Assembly (NCBI GenBank): GCA_036443405.1
Contig: JAZFYD010000109.1
Location: 1 to 44,670 of the forward strand
Length of the DNA stretch: 44,670 bases
Reading direction: 5' to 3'
From: JAZFYD01 sp036443405
Lineage (GTDB): Bacteria; Planctomycetota; PLA2
The stretch's first letter is position 1. Each line of letters opens with the position of its first letter. Positions 16,630-25,077 of this stretch are shown one piece after another. The notes under the pieces were generated by a model that saw only the letters and a program-made list of their open reading frames with translations, had not been told where the DNA came from and did no database searches. A program made the translations under genes and the position numbers.

Positions 16630-18839
16630 TCGATCTGTTCGGCCGTCATCGTGTGTTTGCAGGTCAGACGGTCCTCACTGCCATCGGCGTGCGTCAACAC
16701 CACGGTGACGTCCTTCCCCGGCCCGAGTTCCTTCAGACCGACGATCGAAGCGCGGTCGTCCTCGCGCACCTTGTCGTAGTCCGCCGGATCCGCGAACGTC
16801 AGACCCAACACGCCTTGCTTCTTGAGGTTCGTCTCGTGGATGCGCGCGAAGCTCTTCGTGATGACCCCCGCGCAACCGAGGAAGCGGGGCGACATCGCCG
16901 CGTGCTCGCGGCTCGAACCCTCGCCGTAGTTCTCCTCGCCGAATACGACCCAGCGGTGGCCCTTGGCCTGGTAGTCGCGGGCGACCTCGTGCACGGGCAT
17001 GCCCGCTTCGCCGCTGAGCTGGTTGTTCGCCTTGCCGTCATCGTCGGTGAACGCGTTCTTCGCGCCGATCAGCATGTTGGCGCTGATGCGGTCGAGGTGG
17101 CCGCGGTAACGCAGCCACGGACCGGCCGGCGAGATGTGATCCGTCGTGCACTTGCCCTTGGCCTTCAGCAGGACGAGCAATTCGGTGGCGTCCTCGCCGT
17201 CCCAAGCAGGGAACGGCGCGAGCAGCTGCAGACGCTCGCTGTCGGGTGCGATGACGATCTCTACGACCTCGCCCTCCGCAGCCGGCGCTACGAACCCGTC
17301 GGTGTCCGTCTCAAGGCCCCCTGCGGGCAGATCGTCGCCCGTCGGCTCCGTGAAGCGGAACTCGCTGCCGTCCGGCGCGGTGATCGCATCGGTGCGCGGA
17401 TCGAAACTGAGGCTGCCGGCAAACGCCATCGCGGTCACGATCTCCGGGCTGCCGATGAACGCGAGGGTCTCGGCGTTGCCGTCGTTGCGCCGGGCGAAGT
17501 TTCTGTTGTAGCTCGTCAGGATCGAGTTGCGGGTGCCGGGCACGATGTCTTCGCGCTTCCACTGGCCGATGCACGGGCCGCACGCGTTGGCCAAAACCAT
17601 CGCGCCCGAGGCCTGCAGCGTTGCCATCTGTCCGTCGCGTTGGATCGTCTTGTGCACACGCTCGCTGCCCGGCGTAACCATGAGCGGCGTCTTGAGCTCG
17701 ATGCCCGCCGCCTTCGCTTCGCGCGCGACGTGGGCCGCGCGGCCCATGTCCTCGTAGCTTGAGTTGGTGCAGCTTCCGATCAGTGCGCTCGTAAACGCAT
17801 CGGGATAGTTCGCGCTCTTGACGTCGTCACGCATGCGCGAAAGCGGATGCGCAAGATCCGGCGTGTGCGGACCGACGAGATGCGGTTCGAGGGTATCGAG
17901 GTCGATCTCGATGACGCGGTCGAAGAACTTCTCGGGGTCCGCGGCCACCTCGGCGTCGGGGCCAAGTTCGGCGGCGTACTCCTCCACCAACGCCGCCAAC
18001 TCGTCGCGGCCGGTGGAACGCAGGTATTCCGCCATGCGCGAGTCATACGGGAACAGCGACGTCGTCGCGCCGATCTCGGCGCCCATGTTCGTGACCGTGC
18101 CTTTGCCCGTCGTCGAAAGCGACCTCGTGCCTTCGCCGAAGTACTCGACGATCGCGCCGGTGCCGCCCTTCACGGTCAGGATGCCCGCGACTTTGAGGAT
18201 CACGTCCTTGGCCGACGTCCAACCGGACAGCGACCCCGTCAGGCGCACGCCAATGAGGGTCGGCATGCGCACGCCCCACGGGCGCCCCGCCATCACCTCC
18301 GCCGCGTCCGCACCACCGACACCGATCGCGATCATGCCGAGGCCGCCGGCGTTCGGTGTGTGGCTGTCGGTGCCGATCATCATGCCGCCGGGGAACGCGT
18401 AGTTCTCCAGGACGACCTGGTGGATGATGCCCGCGCCCGGTTTCCAGAAGCCGATGCCGTAGTTGCGGCAGCAGTCCTTCAGGAAGCTGTAGACCTCACC
18501 GTGCTCCTCGTTCGCGCGATCGAGGTCTTCCGCGGCGCCGGTTTGCGCTCGGATCAGATGGTCGCAGTGAACCGATGTCGGCAGCGCCGTGCATGTGCGC
18601 CCGGTCTGCATGAACTGAAGCAACGCCATCTGCGCGGTCGCGTCCTGCATCGCGACGCGATCGAGATCGAAGATTCCGTAACTCTTGCCCCTGTCGAGTT
18701 CCTGCCCTTCCGGATCGTGCAGGTGGTTGAACAACACCTTCTCCGCATACGTCAGCGGACGGCCGAGACGTTCGCGGAAGCGCGCGTTGCTTGTGGCGAG
18801 GGATTCGTAGCGGGAAGCAATGGCGGAGAGATCTTGCAT
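16581..18839 (-). CDS. acnA: Aconitate hydratase (mitochondrial type)
   Basis: Interconverts citrate and isocitrate in the TCA cycle. The 752 residues match the shorter mitochondrial-type (ACO2-like) aconitase rather than the ~890-residue AcnA/IRP type. [4Fe-4S] ligands are visible as SCTNSS (Cys357) and CGPC (Cys420 and Cys423). Other landmarks are TALPTSVHCDHLI, MIGTDSHTPNAGGLGM, GVGGADAAEVMAG, the C-terminal swivel domain and KCTTDHISPAGPWLRYRGH, ending with GEGSSREHAAM. A LysR gene is divergently transcribed 75 nt away. The -10-like TAGGAT on the minus strand ends 9 nt before the ATG. Confidence 0.95.
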   Translation of the reverse strand: MQDLSAIASRYESLATSNARFRERLGRPLTYAEKVLFNHLHDPEGQELDRGKSYGIFDLDRVAMQDATAQMALLQFMQTGRTCTALPTSVHCDHLIRAQTGAAEDLDRANEEHGEVYSFLKDCCRNYGIGFWKPGAGIIHQVVLENYAFPGGMMIGTDSHTPNAGGLGMIAIGVGGADAAEVMAGRPWGVRMPTLIGVRLTGSLSGWTSAKDVILKVAGILTVKGGTGAIVEYFGEGTRSLSTTGKGTVTNMGAEIGATTSLFPYDSRMAEYLRSTGRDELAALVEEYAAELGPDAEVAADPEKFFDRVIEIDLDTLEPHLVGPHTPDLAHPLSRMRDDVKSANYPDAFTSALIGSCTNSSYEDMGRAAHVAREAKAAGIELKTPLMVTPGSERVHKTIQRDGQMATLQASGAMVLANACGPCIGQWKREDIVPGTRNSILTSYNRNFARRNDGNAETLAFIGSPEIVTAMAFAGSLSFDPRTDAITAPDGSEFRFTEPTGDDLPAGGLETDTDGFVAPAAEGEVVEIVIAPDSERLQLLAPFPAWDGEDATELLVLLKAKGKCTTDHISPAGPWLRYRGHLDRISANMLIGAKNAFTDDDGKANNQLSGEAGMPVHEVARDYQAKGHRWVVFGEENYGEGSSREHAAMSPRFLGCAGVITKSFARIHETNLKKQGVLGLTFADPADYDKVREDDRASIVGLKELGPGKDVTVVLTHADGSEDRLTCKHTMTAEQIEWYQAGSALAWIGRQG

Positions 18840-18914
18840 GACGCCGGTATCCTACCGCCGCGCCGCCCATCAGAAAAATCGATTGTCATCATACTTGCTA
18901 TAGACTTTGTGCAT
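18840..18914. promoter_or_regulatory. Divergent acnA/lysR control region
   Basis: This 75-nt spacer is the only sizeable AT-rich stretch nearby. It holds TATAGA (18899-18904) ten nt before the LysR ATG, TAGGAT on the minus strand before acnA, and an ATA-N11-TAT dyad (18900-18916) that fits the T-N11-A pattern of a LysR box. The arrangement is the classic one for a LysR regulator controlling its divergent neighbour. The operator itself is a weak call. Confidence 0.4.
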
Positions 18915-19838
18915 ATGTCACTGGTCCGCCTCAAAAGCCTCGTGGAGATCGCGCGAAAAGGCACCATCTCCGCCGCCGCCAAGTCGCTGCACCTGACACA
19001 GCCCGCTCTCAGCCGGCAAATCCAGCTGCTGGAAGGGGAATTCGCCGTCCCGCTCCTGGCGCGTGGGCCGCGCGGGGCCTCGCTCACGGAGGAAGGGCGT
19101 GTCGTGGAGGAGGAGGCGCGGTTCCTCCTCGACCGGTACGAGCGGCTCAAGGAGACGGTGCGCGCGCGCATGAACCTCGAGGGCGGCACGGTGCGGCTGG
19201 GCGGTGGCGCGACGGCCGTCGCGCTGTTGCTGCCGGAGTTCATCCGCGAGTTCCGCGCTGAACACAAAGGCATCGCGTTCCACCTGAAGGAGGCGGGGAG
19301 CCGCGCGATCGAGGAGGCCGTGCTGCGCGAGGAGATCGAACTCGGTATCGTCACCCTCCCCATCGCGTCAAAGGGCCTCGAAGTGATCCCGCTGCACGAG
19401 GACCCGATCGTGCCTGTGGTGTCGCGACGGCATGCGCTCGCAGCGCGTGCGAAGAGCAACAAAGTGCCCGTCGCTTCGCTGGACGGCGAGGCGGTGATCG
19501 GATTCGAGGCGGGATCGGCGATTCGCGTGTTGATCGATCAGGCGCTGGCGCGGCGCGGCGTGCGGCTCGATGTGGTGATGGAGTTGCGATCGGTCGCGGC
19601 GATCCTGCGCATGGTGCAGTTGAACCTGGGGCTCGCGTTTGTGAGCCGGCTGGCCGTCGACGCGTCGGACAAATCGATCCGCGAATTGGAAGTGCCGGGA
19701 CTACGCATCACGCGGCGGCTTGCCGTGATCGTACGGCGCGGACGGCGCATCTCGATCGCAGCCGAGGCGTTTCTCGATCACTTGCGCAAAGCGAAGGACC
19801 GCACCCAGATCACGAGCAAGAGAAGAAAACCGACGTAG
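18915..19838 (+). CDS. LysR-family transcriptional regulator
   Basis: 307 residues. The N-terminal winged helix-turn-helix is canonical (LKSLVEIARKGTISAAAKSL, HLTQPALSRQIQLLEGEF), followed by a linker helix and a two-lobed effector domain (GTVRLGGGATAVALLLPEFI, ELGIVTLPI, GLAFVSRLAVD). The ATG at 18915 is chosen because it gives the standard LysR N-terminus; the open frame running upstream to 17847 is antisense to aconitase. Divergent from acnA, so control of aconitase by a TCA-related or oxidative signal is a reasonable inference. The 3' end overlaps the convergent membrane protein gene by 61 nt. Confidence 0.92.
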   Translation: MSLVRLKSLVEIARKGTISAAAKSLHLTQPALSRQIQLLEGEFAVPLLARGPRGASLTEEGRVVEEEARFLLDRYERLKETVRARMNLEGGTVRLGGGATAVALLLPEFIREFRAEHKGIAFHLKEAGSRAIEEAVLREEIELGIVTLPIASKGLEVIPLHEDPIVPVVSRRHALAARAKSNKVPVASLDGEAVIGFEAGSAIRVLIDQALARRGVRLDVVMELRSVAAILRMVQLNLGLAFVSRLAVDASDKSIRELEVPGLRITRRLAVIVRRGRRISIAAEAFLDHLRKAKDRTQITSKRRKPT

Positions 19839-20683
19839 GTCGGCCAGTCGCGGCTCGGGCCGGTGTGCACGTGGAGTCCGTGCACCTTCACGGAGGACGT
19901 TCCCCAGAACCAGCCCCATAGGGACACCTCGGCGTTGTGATCTGGAAGCGCGGTGCTTTCGTAGAGGTCGAAGTGAAGTTGCAGCACCTCACCGTTCCAT
20001 GCGCGCAAGAATGTGCCCTGGTCGGTATGCACGTACTCGTTGCGATCGAACGCGACGGAGCGCGGCATACGATGCGCCGTGCGGCGAAGCGTGCGGATCG
20101 AGTGGCTGTCCGACAGTTCCGCGGGCTCAAAGAAGTACACCGGTGCAACAAGGTAGAGCGCGACGAGTAACGCGCTTGCGGCCAGGCGCTTTCCCGTCGG
20201 TCGCATGGGCACGAGCAACCCGCGCGGGCGCCGGAATTCCCACGCGATTATCGCCAGTCCGCCAATCGTGAGGACGTAGGTCGGCCAACTGTCCGGCCAG
20301 AAAAAGCCGAAGTTCGTGAGTTCCCACGAATACGGAGCGAACAGATGCACGCCGTTCCCCCACTTCGTCTGGCAGGCGTCGAGCAGCAGGTGCAGCGTGC
20401 AGTTGAACAAGAGCAGGATGAACACGCGACGTGCCTGCGACGTGAGTGCGGCGCAAGCGGCGGCGAGCACAACGGAGAAAAGTAGCGATGCTTGAATCAT
20501 CGCGTAGAGGCGCAGGTCGAGGAGATCCACCGATCCCGCGAGCGTGGCGCGGGTGATCCGGTGCAGGACCCAGGCCACATCCGGCAGAATGCAGCCGAGG
20601 TAGATCCAGCGAGCGTCGCCTTCACGCCAGAGGCCGCGGGAAACGAGGCCCTGGACGCCGAAGTGGGCTAGCGCGTTCGGCAT
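19778..20683 (-). CDS. YdjM/DUF457-like membrane protein
   Basis: 301 residues with about five hydrophobic helices. The start MPNALAHFGVQG, the ILPDVAWVLHRITR segment and LHLLLDACQTKWGNGVHLF place conserved His and Asp residues at helix ends, as in the YdjM/DUF457 family of putative membrane-bound metal-dependent hydrolases. A roughly 90-residue soluble loop (HSIRTLRRTAHRM to WGTSSVKVHGLHVH) precedes the last helix. The function is not established for the family. It is divergent from the CysQ-like gene with very little space between starts, and its 3' end overlaps the LysR gene. Confidence 0.7.
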   Translation of the reverse strand: MPNALAHFGVQGLVSRGLWREGDARWIYLGCILPDVAWVLHRITRATLAGSVDLLDLRLYAMIQASLLFSVVLAAACAALTSQARRVFILLLFNCTLHLLLDACQTKWGNGVHLFAPYSWELTNFGFFWPDSWPTYVLTIGGLAIIAWEFRRPRGLLVPMRPTGKRLAASALLVALYLVAPVYFFEPAELSDSHSIRTLRRTAHRMPRSVAFDRNEYVHTDQGTFLRAWNGEVLQLHFDLYESTALPDHNAEVSLWGWFWGTSSVKVHGLHVHTGPSRDWPTYVGFLLLLVIWVRSFALRK

Positions 20684-20697
20684 GTTTCGTCATGGAT

Positions 20698-20703
20698 GAT
20701 AAT
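20698..20703 (+). promoter_or_regulatory. -10-like GATAAT before cysQ-like start
   Basis: GATAAT matches TATAAT at five of six positions and ends exactly 6 nt before the ATG at 20710. With a normal 6-7 nt distance to the transcription start this gives a leaderless mRNA. It argues for the ATG at 20710 over the in-frame ATG at 20692, which would lie upstream of the promoter. No convincing -35 was found. Confidence 0.45.
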
Positions 20704-20709
20704 GGGCGC

Positions 20710-21513
20710 ATGGGCACAAACGAATGGCTGGAGGCCGCCGAGTACGCGCGCGATCTCGTGACGATGGGCGCGGAGGTCGCGCTTTCCTGGCGGGGGCGGA
20801 TCAGCGTCACGGAAAAAGACGACGGCGCTGGGCCGGTGACCGAGGCGGATCGTGACCTCGATCGGCGGTTGACGGGCGCGTTGCGCGATCGATTCCCAGC
20901 GGACTTGGTGCTCTCCGAGGAAGCTGATGCGCCCGCGGAGTGCGCCGACGGTTCGCGCCGCCTGTGGTGCGTCGATCCGCTGGACGGGACGCGCGAGTAC
21001 ATCGAGGGGCTGCCGGAGTTCGCCGTGCAGGTCGGGCTGCTCGAAGGGGGCGAGCCCGTGGCCGGTGCGTTCTCGTTGCCGGATCTCGCCATCGTGTTCT
21101 GGGGCGCGCGCGGAGCGGGCGCGTTCGTGAGGGAGGGCGGCCGCGATCGGCCGGTGAACCTCCGTGGTGGGACCGCGCTGGATGACGCGGTGCTGATTCA
21201 CTCCGGCCGGTTTCGAAACGGCCTGCCGGGTCCGTTCGGCGCGACCAACCTGTTTCGTGAGACGCGCAACGCGGGCGGCGCGGGTTACAAGGTCGCGCAG
21301 GTTCTGCTGGGCAAGGCCGACTGCTACGTGGACCCCCGCAGCGGCATGCACTGGTGGGACAGCGCCGGCCCCGCAGCCGTTTTCGCCGCCGCCGGCGGAT
21401 GGGTAGCCGACGCGAACAAAGCGCCGCTGCGATACGACAACTCGAAACACGAGCACACGACCGGAGTGCTATTCGCCCCAGAAACTTTACGCCCAGCCAT
21501 CGAATCGATGTAG
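20710..21513 (+). CDS. CysQ-like 3'(2'),5'-bisphosphate nucleotidase / inositol monophosphatase family
   Basis: A 267-residue Mg-dependent, Li-sensitive-type phosphatase. Metal-binding motifs are SEEAD (Glu70/71), VDPLDGT (Asp89-Thr94) and the C-terminal WDSAGPAAVFAAAGG, all in the expected order, with PVTEADRDLD before them. CysQ members hydrolyse PAP from sulfate assimilation; other members act on inositol or fructose phosphates, so the exact substrate is open. The segment GYKVAQVLLGKADCYVDP is the usual pre-motif of the family. No sulfate assimilation genes are next to it. Confidence 0.85.
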   Translation: MGTNEWLEAAEYARDLVTMGAEVALSWRGRISVTEKDDGAGPVTEADRDLDRRLTGALRDRFPADLVLSEEADAPAECADGSRRLWCVDPLDGTREYIEGLPEFAVQVGLLEGGEPVAGAFSLPDLAIVFWGARGAGAFVREGGRDRPVNLRGGTALDDAVLIHSGRFRNGLPGPFGATNLFRETRNAGGAGYKVAQVLLGKADCYVDPRSGMHWWDSAGPAAVFAAAGGWVADANKAPLRYDNSKHEHTTGVLFAPETLRPAIESM

Positions 21514-21520
21514 CCGCCTC

Positions 21521-21550
21521 CGCACGGTTCCCGCACGGTTCCTGGAACCG
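21521..21550 (+). repeat. Tandem 11-mer and palindrome left of the RAYT gene
   Basis: CGCACGGTTCC is repeated exactly in tandem (21521-21531 and 21532-21542). The second copy runs into a 7-1-7 palindrome CGGTTCC-T-GGAACCG (21536-21550). Its right part, TCCTGGAACCG (21540-21550), recurs at 22453-22463 on the other side of the transposase gene. Confidence 0.6.
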
Positions 21551-21600
21551 CTCTGGGCACCTGTAAGCAACTATCAGCACTCGACTTAGGCGGGCCCGGT

Positions 21601-21616
21601 GCGGCATCCGTGCCGC
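21601..21616 (+). repeat. REP-like hairpin upstream of the transposase
   Basis: GCGGCA-TCCG-TGCCGC is a perfect 6-bp stem with a 4-nt loop, 32 nt before the transposase ATG. RAYT-type transposases recognise short hairpins next to their own gene, so this is a candidate target. It does not share sequence with the arrays at 38.1 and 39.5 kb. Confidence 0.4.
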
Positions 21617-21648
21617 GATTCCTGCTACCACCGCGCGTCTTATCTGTA

Positions 21649-22392
21649 ATGACGAGACCCCTGCACGAGGACTGGCCCAATGCCGTGTTCCACGTGACGG
21701 CCAGGGTGAACTGGCGTTTTTGGCATCTCGAAAACGCTCACAACGCCCGGATCTTCCTTCAGGAACTCGCAGATTCCGCCAAGTTGTTCGGAATCGACAT
21801 CCTCGCGTTCGTGTTGATGTCCAACCACTATCACATCGTGGTGCGGTCGCCAGAACCGCGCCAATTCCGTGAACTGTCAACGAGGCGCTGTGGTTACCGC
21901 CACCGCCGGCCGTACCCTTCGGGTCACCCGTGCGCATCGGTTCTAAGCCGCTTCATGCGAAGGGTGATGCAACAGACATCTCGCCGAATTCACGCGGAAA
22001 TGGGCCTCAGCGGCCATTTCTGGGAAGCACGGTTTGATCGTCGACACATCCGCGACTCCACCAGCCTTATCGTGAGGATTGCCTACGATCACCTCAACCC
22101 GGTTCGCGAAAAGATGGTCACTCGTCCTGAGCAATTCCCCAGAAGCTCCGCGGCATGGTGGGCCGCAGATATCAAACCTGCGATCGAGTTGCTCAAGAGA
22201 CCGCTGCCGTTCGCGCTGGAACGCGACGAGTTCCGACGCCGCCTCTTGCGCTGTCAAGACAGTCGTGCGTTCGTTGACTCAGTCCGCGCGGTCCGCGCCG
22301 ATGGCCTGTCTCCGCGGTCAGAGGAGGGAGTCACGCTCCTCCTCGAGATCCTCCGAGAACTCGGATCTGAACACGGGGGCTGCGGAACCTAA
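21649..22392 (+). CDS. IS200-like / REP-associated (RAYT-type) HUH transposase
   Basis: A 247-residue Y1_Tnp-domain protein. The HUH motif is HYH (residues 60-62) in AFVLMSNHYHIVV. Later family landmarks are GLSGHFWEARFDRRHI and YDHLNPVREKMV. The helix that carries the catalytic Tyr in many RAYTs reads VMQQTSRRIHAEMG, with no Tyr; the only nearby Tyr is in YDHLNP, so activity by the usual mechanism is uncertain. An unusual Arg/Pro-rich stretch (STRRCGYRHRRPYPSGHP) lies between HUH and that helix. The ATG at 21649 is preferred because the family begins at MTRP; 13 upstream codons lack similarity. Single gene, no IS ends recognised, flanked by short repeats. Confidence 0.85.
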   Translation: MTRPLHEDWPNAVFHVTARVNWRFWHLENAHNARIFLQELADSAKLFGIDILAFVLMSNHYHIVVRSPEPRQFRELSTRRCGYRHRRPYPSGHPCASVLSRFMRRVMQQTSRRIHAEMGLSGHFWEARFDRRHIRDSTSLIVRIAYDHLNPVREKMVTRPEQFPRSSAAWWAADIKPAIELLKRPLPFALERDEFRRRLLRCQDSRAFVDSVRAVRADGLSPRSEEGVTLLLEILRELGSEHGGCGT

Positions 22393-22452
22393 TGCCGCAC
22401 CCGCGCGACACAACTCGTTTCACACCAACCCTTTGCGTCGTCCTCGGGGGGA

Positions 22453-22463
22453 TCCTGGAACCG
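22453..22463 (+). repeat. 11-bp direct repeat right of the RAYT gene
   Basis: TCCTGGAACCG is identical to 21540-21550. The pair brackets the transposase gene and could mark element ends or target duplication, but 11 bp is short enough that chance is not excluded. The rest of 22393-22475 shows nothing else. Confidence 0.4.
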
Positions 22464-22475
22464 TTTGGGGCGGGG

Positions 22476-23453
22476 TTAGTCGGTTGCGACTTTGGCGGTC
22501 CAATCGCGGTTGGCGGCGTACCATTCGATGAGGTTGTCGACGCCCTGTTTCCAGTCCGTTTGAGGCTCCCAGCCGAGCAGCGATCTCGCCCTTTCGATGT
22601 TGGCCCACGTCGCGGTCACATCGGCGGCGTGGCGCTCCTCGTAGACGATGTTCGCCTTTTTGCCAACGCGATCCTCGATGTGATGCACGACCTCCATCAA
22701 CCCCGTCGGCGTATCCGACCCGAGGTTGATGACCTCGTAACCGAGCGGCTTCAGAGCGGCAATCGTTCCGCGCGCGATGTCGTCCACATAGGTGAAGTCG
22801 CGCGACTGCTTGCCATCGCCGAACACGCGCAACGGGCGCTCCTCGTGAATCCACTGGCAGAACCGGAACAGGCTCATGTCGGGCCGGCCGGCCGGGCCGT
22901 ACACCGTGAAGTAACGGCACACGGTCACGTCGAGCCCGTAGAGGTAGTGGTACGTGTACGCCATCACCTCGGCGCCCTTTTTCGATGACGCGTACGGCGA
23001 CAGCGGCCGGTTGGTGTCCGCGTCCTCCGAGTACGGCATCGTGTTGTGCGCACCGTACAGGCTCGAGGTCGACGCGAGCACGAACTTCTTCACACCATTC
23101 GCGCGGCAAAGCTCAAGCAGGTTCAGCGTTCCCGTCGTGTTCGTGTCGACGTAGACCCACGGGTTCTCGACACTCTGGCGAACCCCAGCTCGCGCTGCGA
23201 GATTGATCACTCCGTCGATGGCCCCCGCGCCCTTCCACGCCTCGGTGAGCGCGGGCAGATCGCAGATGTCGATGCGGTGGCACGAAAAGCCCTCGCGCCC
23301 TTCGAGCTGCGAGTACCGCCAGTTCTTGAGCGCGACGTCATACGCGTCGTTGAAGTTGTCGATGCCGACGACGGTGTGGCCGGCGTCGAGCAACTGCTCC
23401 GCGACCTTGGATGCGATGAATCCGGCAACACCGGTGACTAGATAATTCGCCAA
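22476..23453 (-). CDS. NAD-dependent nucleotide-sugar epimerase (UDP-glucuronate 4-epimerase-like)
   Basis: A 325-residue extended short-chain dehydrogenase. The NAD site reads GVAGFIAS (residues 8-15), with Ala14 where the family normally has Gly. The catalytic region is ASTSSLYG and SPYASSKKG (YxxxK). FTVYGPAGRPDMSLFRF and VFGDGKQSRDFTYVDD resemble UDP-glucuronate/UDP-galacturonate epimerases. The start is TTG at 23451-23453, supported by GGAGG seven nt upstream. It lies 110 nt downstream of nothing else but upstream of RAYT, and is next to a sugar transferase on the same strand, suggesting polysaccharide precursor supply. Confidence 0.88.
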   Translation of the reverse strand: MANYLVTGVAGFIASKVAEQLLDAGHTVVGIDNFNDAYDVALKNWRYSQLEGREGFSCHRIDICDLPALTEAWKGAGAIDGVINLAARAGVRQSVENPWVYVDTNTTGTLNLLELCRANGVKKFVLASTSSLYGAHNTMPYSEDADTNRPLSPYASSKKGAEVMAYTYHYLYGLDVTVCRYFTVYGPAGRPDMSLFRFCQWIHEERPLRVFGDGKQSRDFTYVDDIARGTIAALKPLGYEVINLGSDTPTGLMEVVHHIEDRVGKKANIVYEERHAADVTATWANIERARSLLGWEPQTDWKQGVDNLIEWYAANRDWTAKVATD

Positions 23454-23460
23454 AGCTGAT

Positions 23461-23465
23461 CCTCC
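23461..23465 (-). promoter_or_regulatory. Shine-Dalgarno GGAGG deciding the epimerase TTG start
   Basis: GGAGG on the minus strand, 7 nt before the TTG at 23453. There is no ATG or GTG at a suitable place, and the TTG gives the conserved NYLVTG N-terminus. Confidence 0.7.
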
Positions 23466-23563
23466 GGGACCGGAGCGCGTCTCAGCGCCCGTCCCTGCCT
23501 ATATCTTCGGCCGGATGGCCCCGCCCGCCGAAGCGCGACCCGCGATTCGTGTGCACCTCGAGC

Positions 23564-24931
23564 CTAGCGGCCGAGGTCGCCGTTGAGTACGACCTTCACG
23601 GTCTCAAGCAGGATGCGGACGTCAAACCCTAGTGACTGATGCTTCACGTAGTACATGTCGTGGCGCAGCTTCTCGATGGCGTCGGCGTCATCCGAACCGT
23701 ACCGGAACCGGACCTGCGCCCAGCCCGTGATCCCGGGTTTCACGGCGTGCCGCTGGTCGTAAAACGGAATGCGCCGCCGAAGTTGCTCGACAAAGAACGG
23801 CCGCTCGGGCCTGGGCCCGACGAAACTCATGTGCCCCTGGAGGACGTTCCACATCTGCGGCAACTCGTCCAAGCGCGTCTTCCGCATGAACTTGCCGAAC
23901 CCGGTCACACGCGGATCGTCCTTTTGCGCCCACTGCGGTTGCCCGTTCGCCTCGGCGTCCGGCCGCATCGAGCGGAATTTCAACAGAGTGAACTCGTTCC
24001 CGCCCTGACCGACGCGTTGCTGCCGGAACAGGACCTGCCCCTTGGAGTCCGACCGAATGATCAGCGCGGTCACCGCCAGAACCGGTGCCGCGAGCGTGAG
24101 CCCGACGATCGCCAAGACGATGTCGAACACGCGCTTCGCAACCACCCGCACGGGGGTCTGCGCGAACCCGTCTGAAAAGATGAGCCACGACGGCCGCAAG
24201 TCCTGCACGGGGATCTTGCCGGCAATCTCCTCATGCACGCGCGTCTCCTCGAGGATCTCGATGCCACGTAGTCGAAGGTCGAGCAGTGCCTTGAGCGGGA
24301 GTTGTCTGCGCCGGTCCTTGACCGCGACCACGACCTTGTCGATTCGCTCTTCACGCACGACCCGCGTCAAGTCCGCGAACGTTCCCAGAACCGGACGTTG
24401 CGCGATCTGCCACCCGAGCCCCTCATCGGACTCGCACAGGAATCCGACCAGATCGAAGTCACGCCGGCGCTGCTGCACGAGTTCCAGCGCCGTTCGCTGC
24501 GCCACGCCGTCCACGCCCAAAAACAAGAGGCGCTTCCGGAACCGCGGATGGCGCATCAGCGTCTCGAACGCGGTGCGGCCGACCACGATCCCGCTGCCCA
24601 GCAGAAACACAAACGCGGGCACGAACGGCTTCGGAGGAGCGAGAATCAGGCCGACCACGAGCGCGGCCAACCCGACGAGCACCATCCCGAGCCCCAGCCG
24701 CGTCCAAAACGACGCGCGGCTCGGCAGCCGGGCGAAGTCATACAACCCGGTGAGGAAAAAGACCGCCTTCACACCGCAGAGAAGCCCCAGAAGGAGAACG
24801 ATCGCAACGGGGCCGACGGCGGCCGCCCCCACGAACGACAACGCGAACAAGAACGCCCCCACGATGAGGGTGTCCTCGAACACGACGTACGCGATCGAAT
24901 AAGGGCTCAGTCGAGTGCCGGCGACCTTCAC
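23564..24931 (-). CDS. Exopolysaccharide polyprenyl-phosphate sugar-1-phosphate transferase
   Basis: A 455-residue WbaP/CpsE-type initiating transferase: it moves a sugar-1-phosphate from a UDP-sugar to undecaprenyl phosphate. Four N-terminal membrane helices (within about residues 10-130) are followed by a CoA-binding-like domain (FRKRLLFLGVDGVAQRTALE), a fifth helix (RVFDIVLAIVGLTLAAPVLAV) and the catalytic domain (FRQQRVGQGGNEFTLLKFRS, KTRLDELPQMWNVLQG, SFVGPRPERP, RHAVKPGITGWAQV). The start is GTG at 24931 with GGAGG four nt upstream; the open frame further upstream overlaps ispH and is not coding. Confidence 0.92.
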   Translation of the reverse strand: MKVAGTRLSPYSIAYVVFEDTLIVGAFLFALSFVGAAAVGPVAIVLLLGLLCGVKAVFFLTGLYDFARLPSRASFWTRLGLGMVLVGLAALVVGLILAPPKPFVPAFVFLLGSGIVVGRTAFETLMRHPRFRKRLLFLGVDGVAQRTALELVQQRRRDFDLVGFLCESDEGLGWQIAQRPVLGTFADLTRVVREERIDKVVVAVKDRRRQLPLKALLDLRLRGIEILEETRVHEEIAGKIPVQDLRPSWLIFSDGFAQTPVRVVAKRVFDIVLAIVGLTLAAPVLAVTALIIRSDSKGQVLFRQQRVGQGGNEFTLLKFRSMRPDAEANGQPQWAQKDDPRVTGFGKFMRKTRLDELPQMWNVLQGHMSFVGPRPERPFFVEQLRRRIPFYDQRHAVKPGITGWAQVRFRYGSDDADAIEKLRHDMYYVKHQSLGFDVRILLETVKVVLNGDLGR

Positions 24932-24935
24932 GAAA

Positions 24936-24940
24936 CCTCC
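24936..24940 (-). promoter_or_regulatory. Shine-Dalgarno GGAGG for the sugar transferase
   Basis: GGAGG on the minus strand, 4 nt before the GTG at 24931. It fixes the start among several possible in-frame codons in a frame that stays open to 25249. Confidence 0.6.
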
Positions 24941-24976
24941 CGAAAAAACACGTTGCCGCTCTCGTATCGGAAGCTC

Positions 24977-25019
24977 GCCCGACTGACTTGAATCGGGACG
25001 CACCGGTCCTAAGTCGGGC
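24977..25019. promoter_or_regulatory. 8-bp inverted repeat between ispH and the sugar transferase
   Basis: GCCCGACT (24977-24984) and AGTCGGGC (25012-25019) are perfect reverse complements 27 nt apart, in the 146-nt spacer between the ispH stop and the sugar transferase GTG. It may be an operator for the exopolysaccharide gene or part of an ispH terminator. Confidence 0.25.
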
Positions 25020-25077
25020 CGGCACTCGTGTTTATGAGCGCGTTTTCGTGCCCGCTCGTTCCAGGGGGGTCCGAGCG

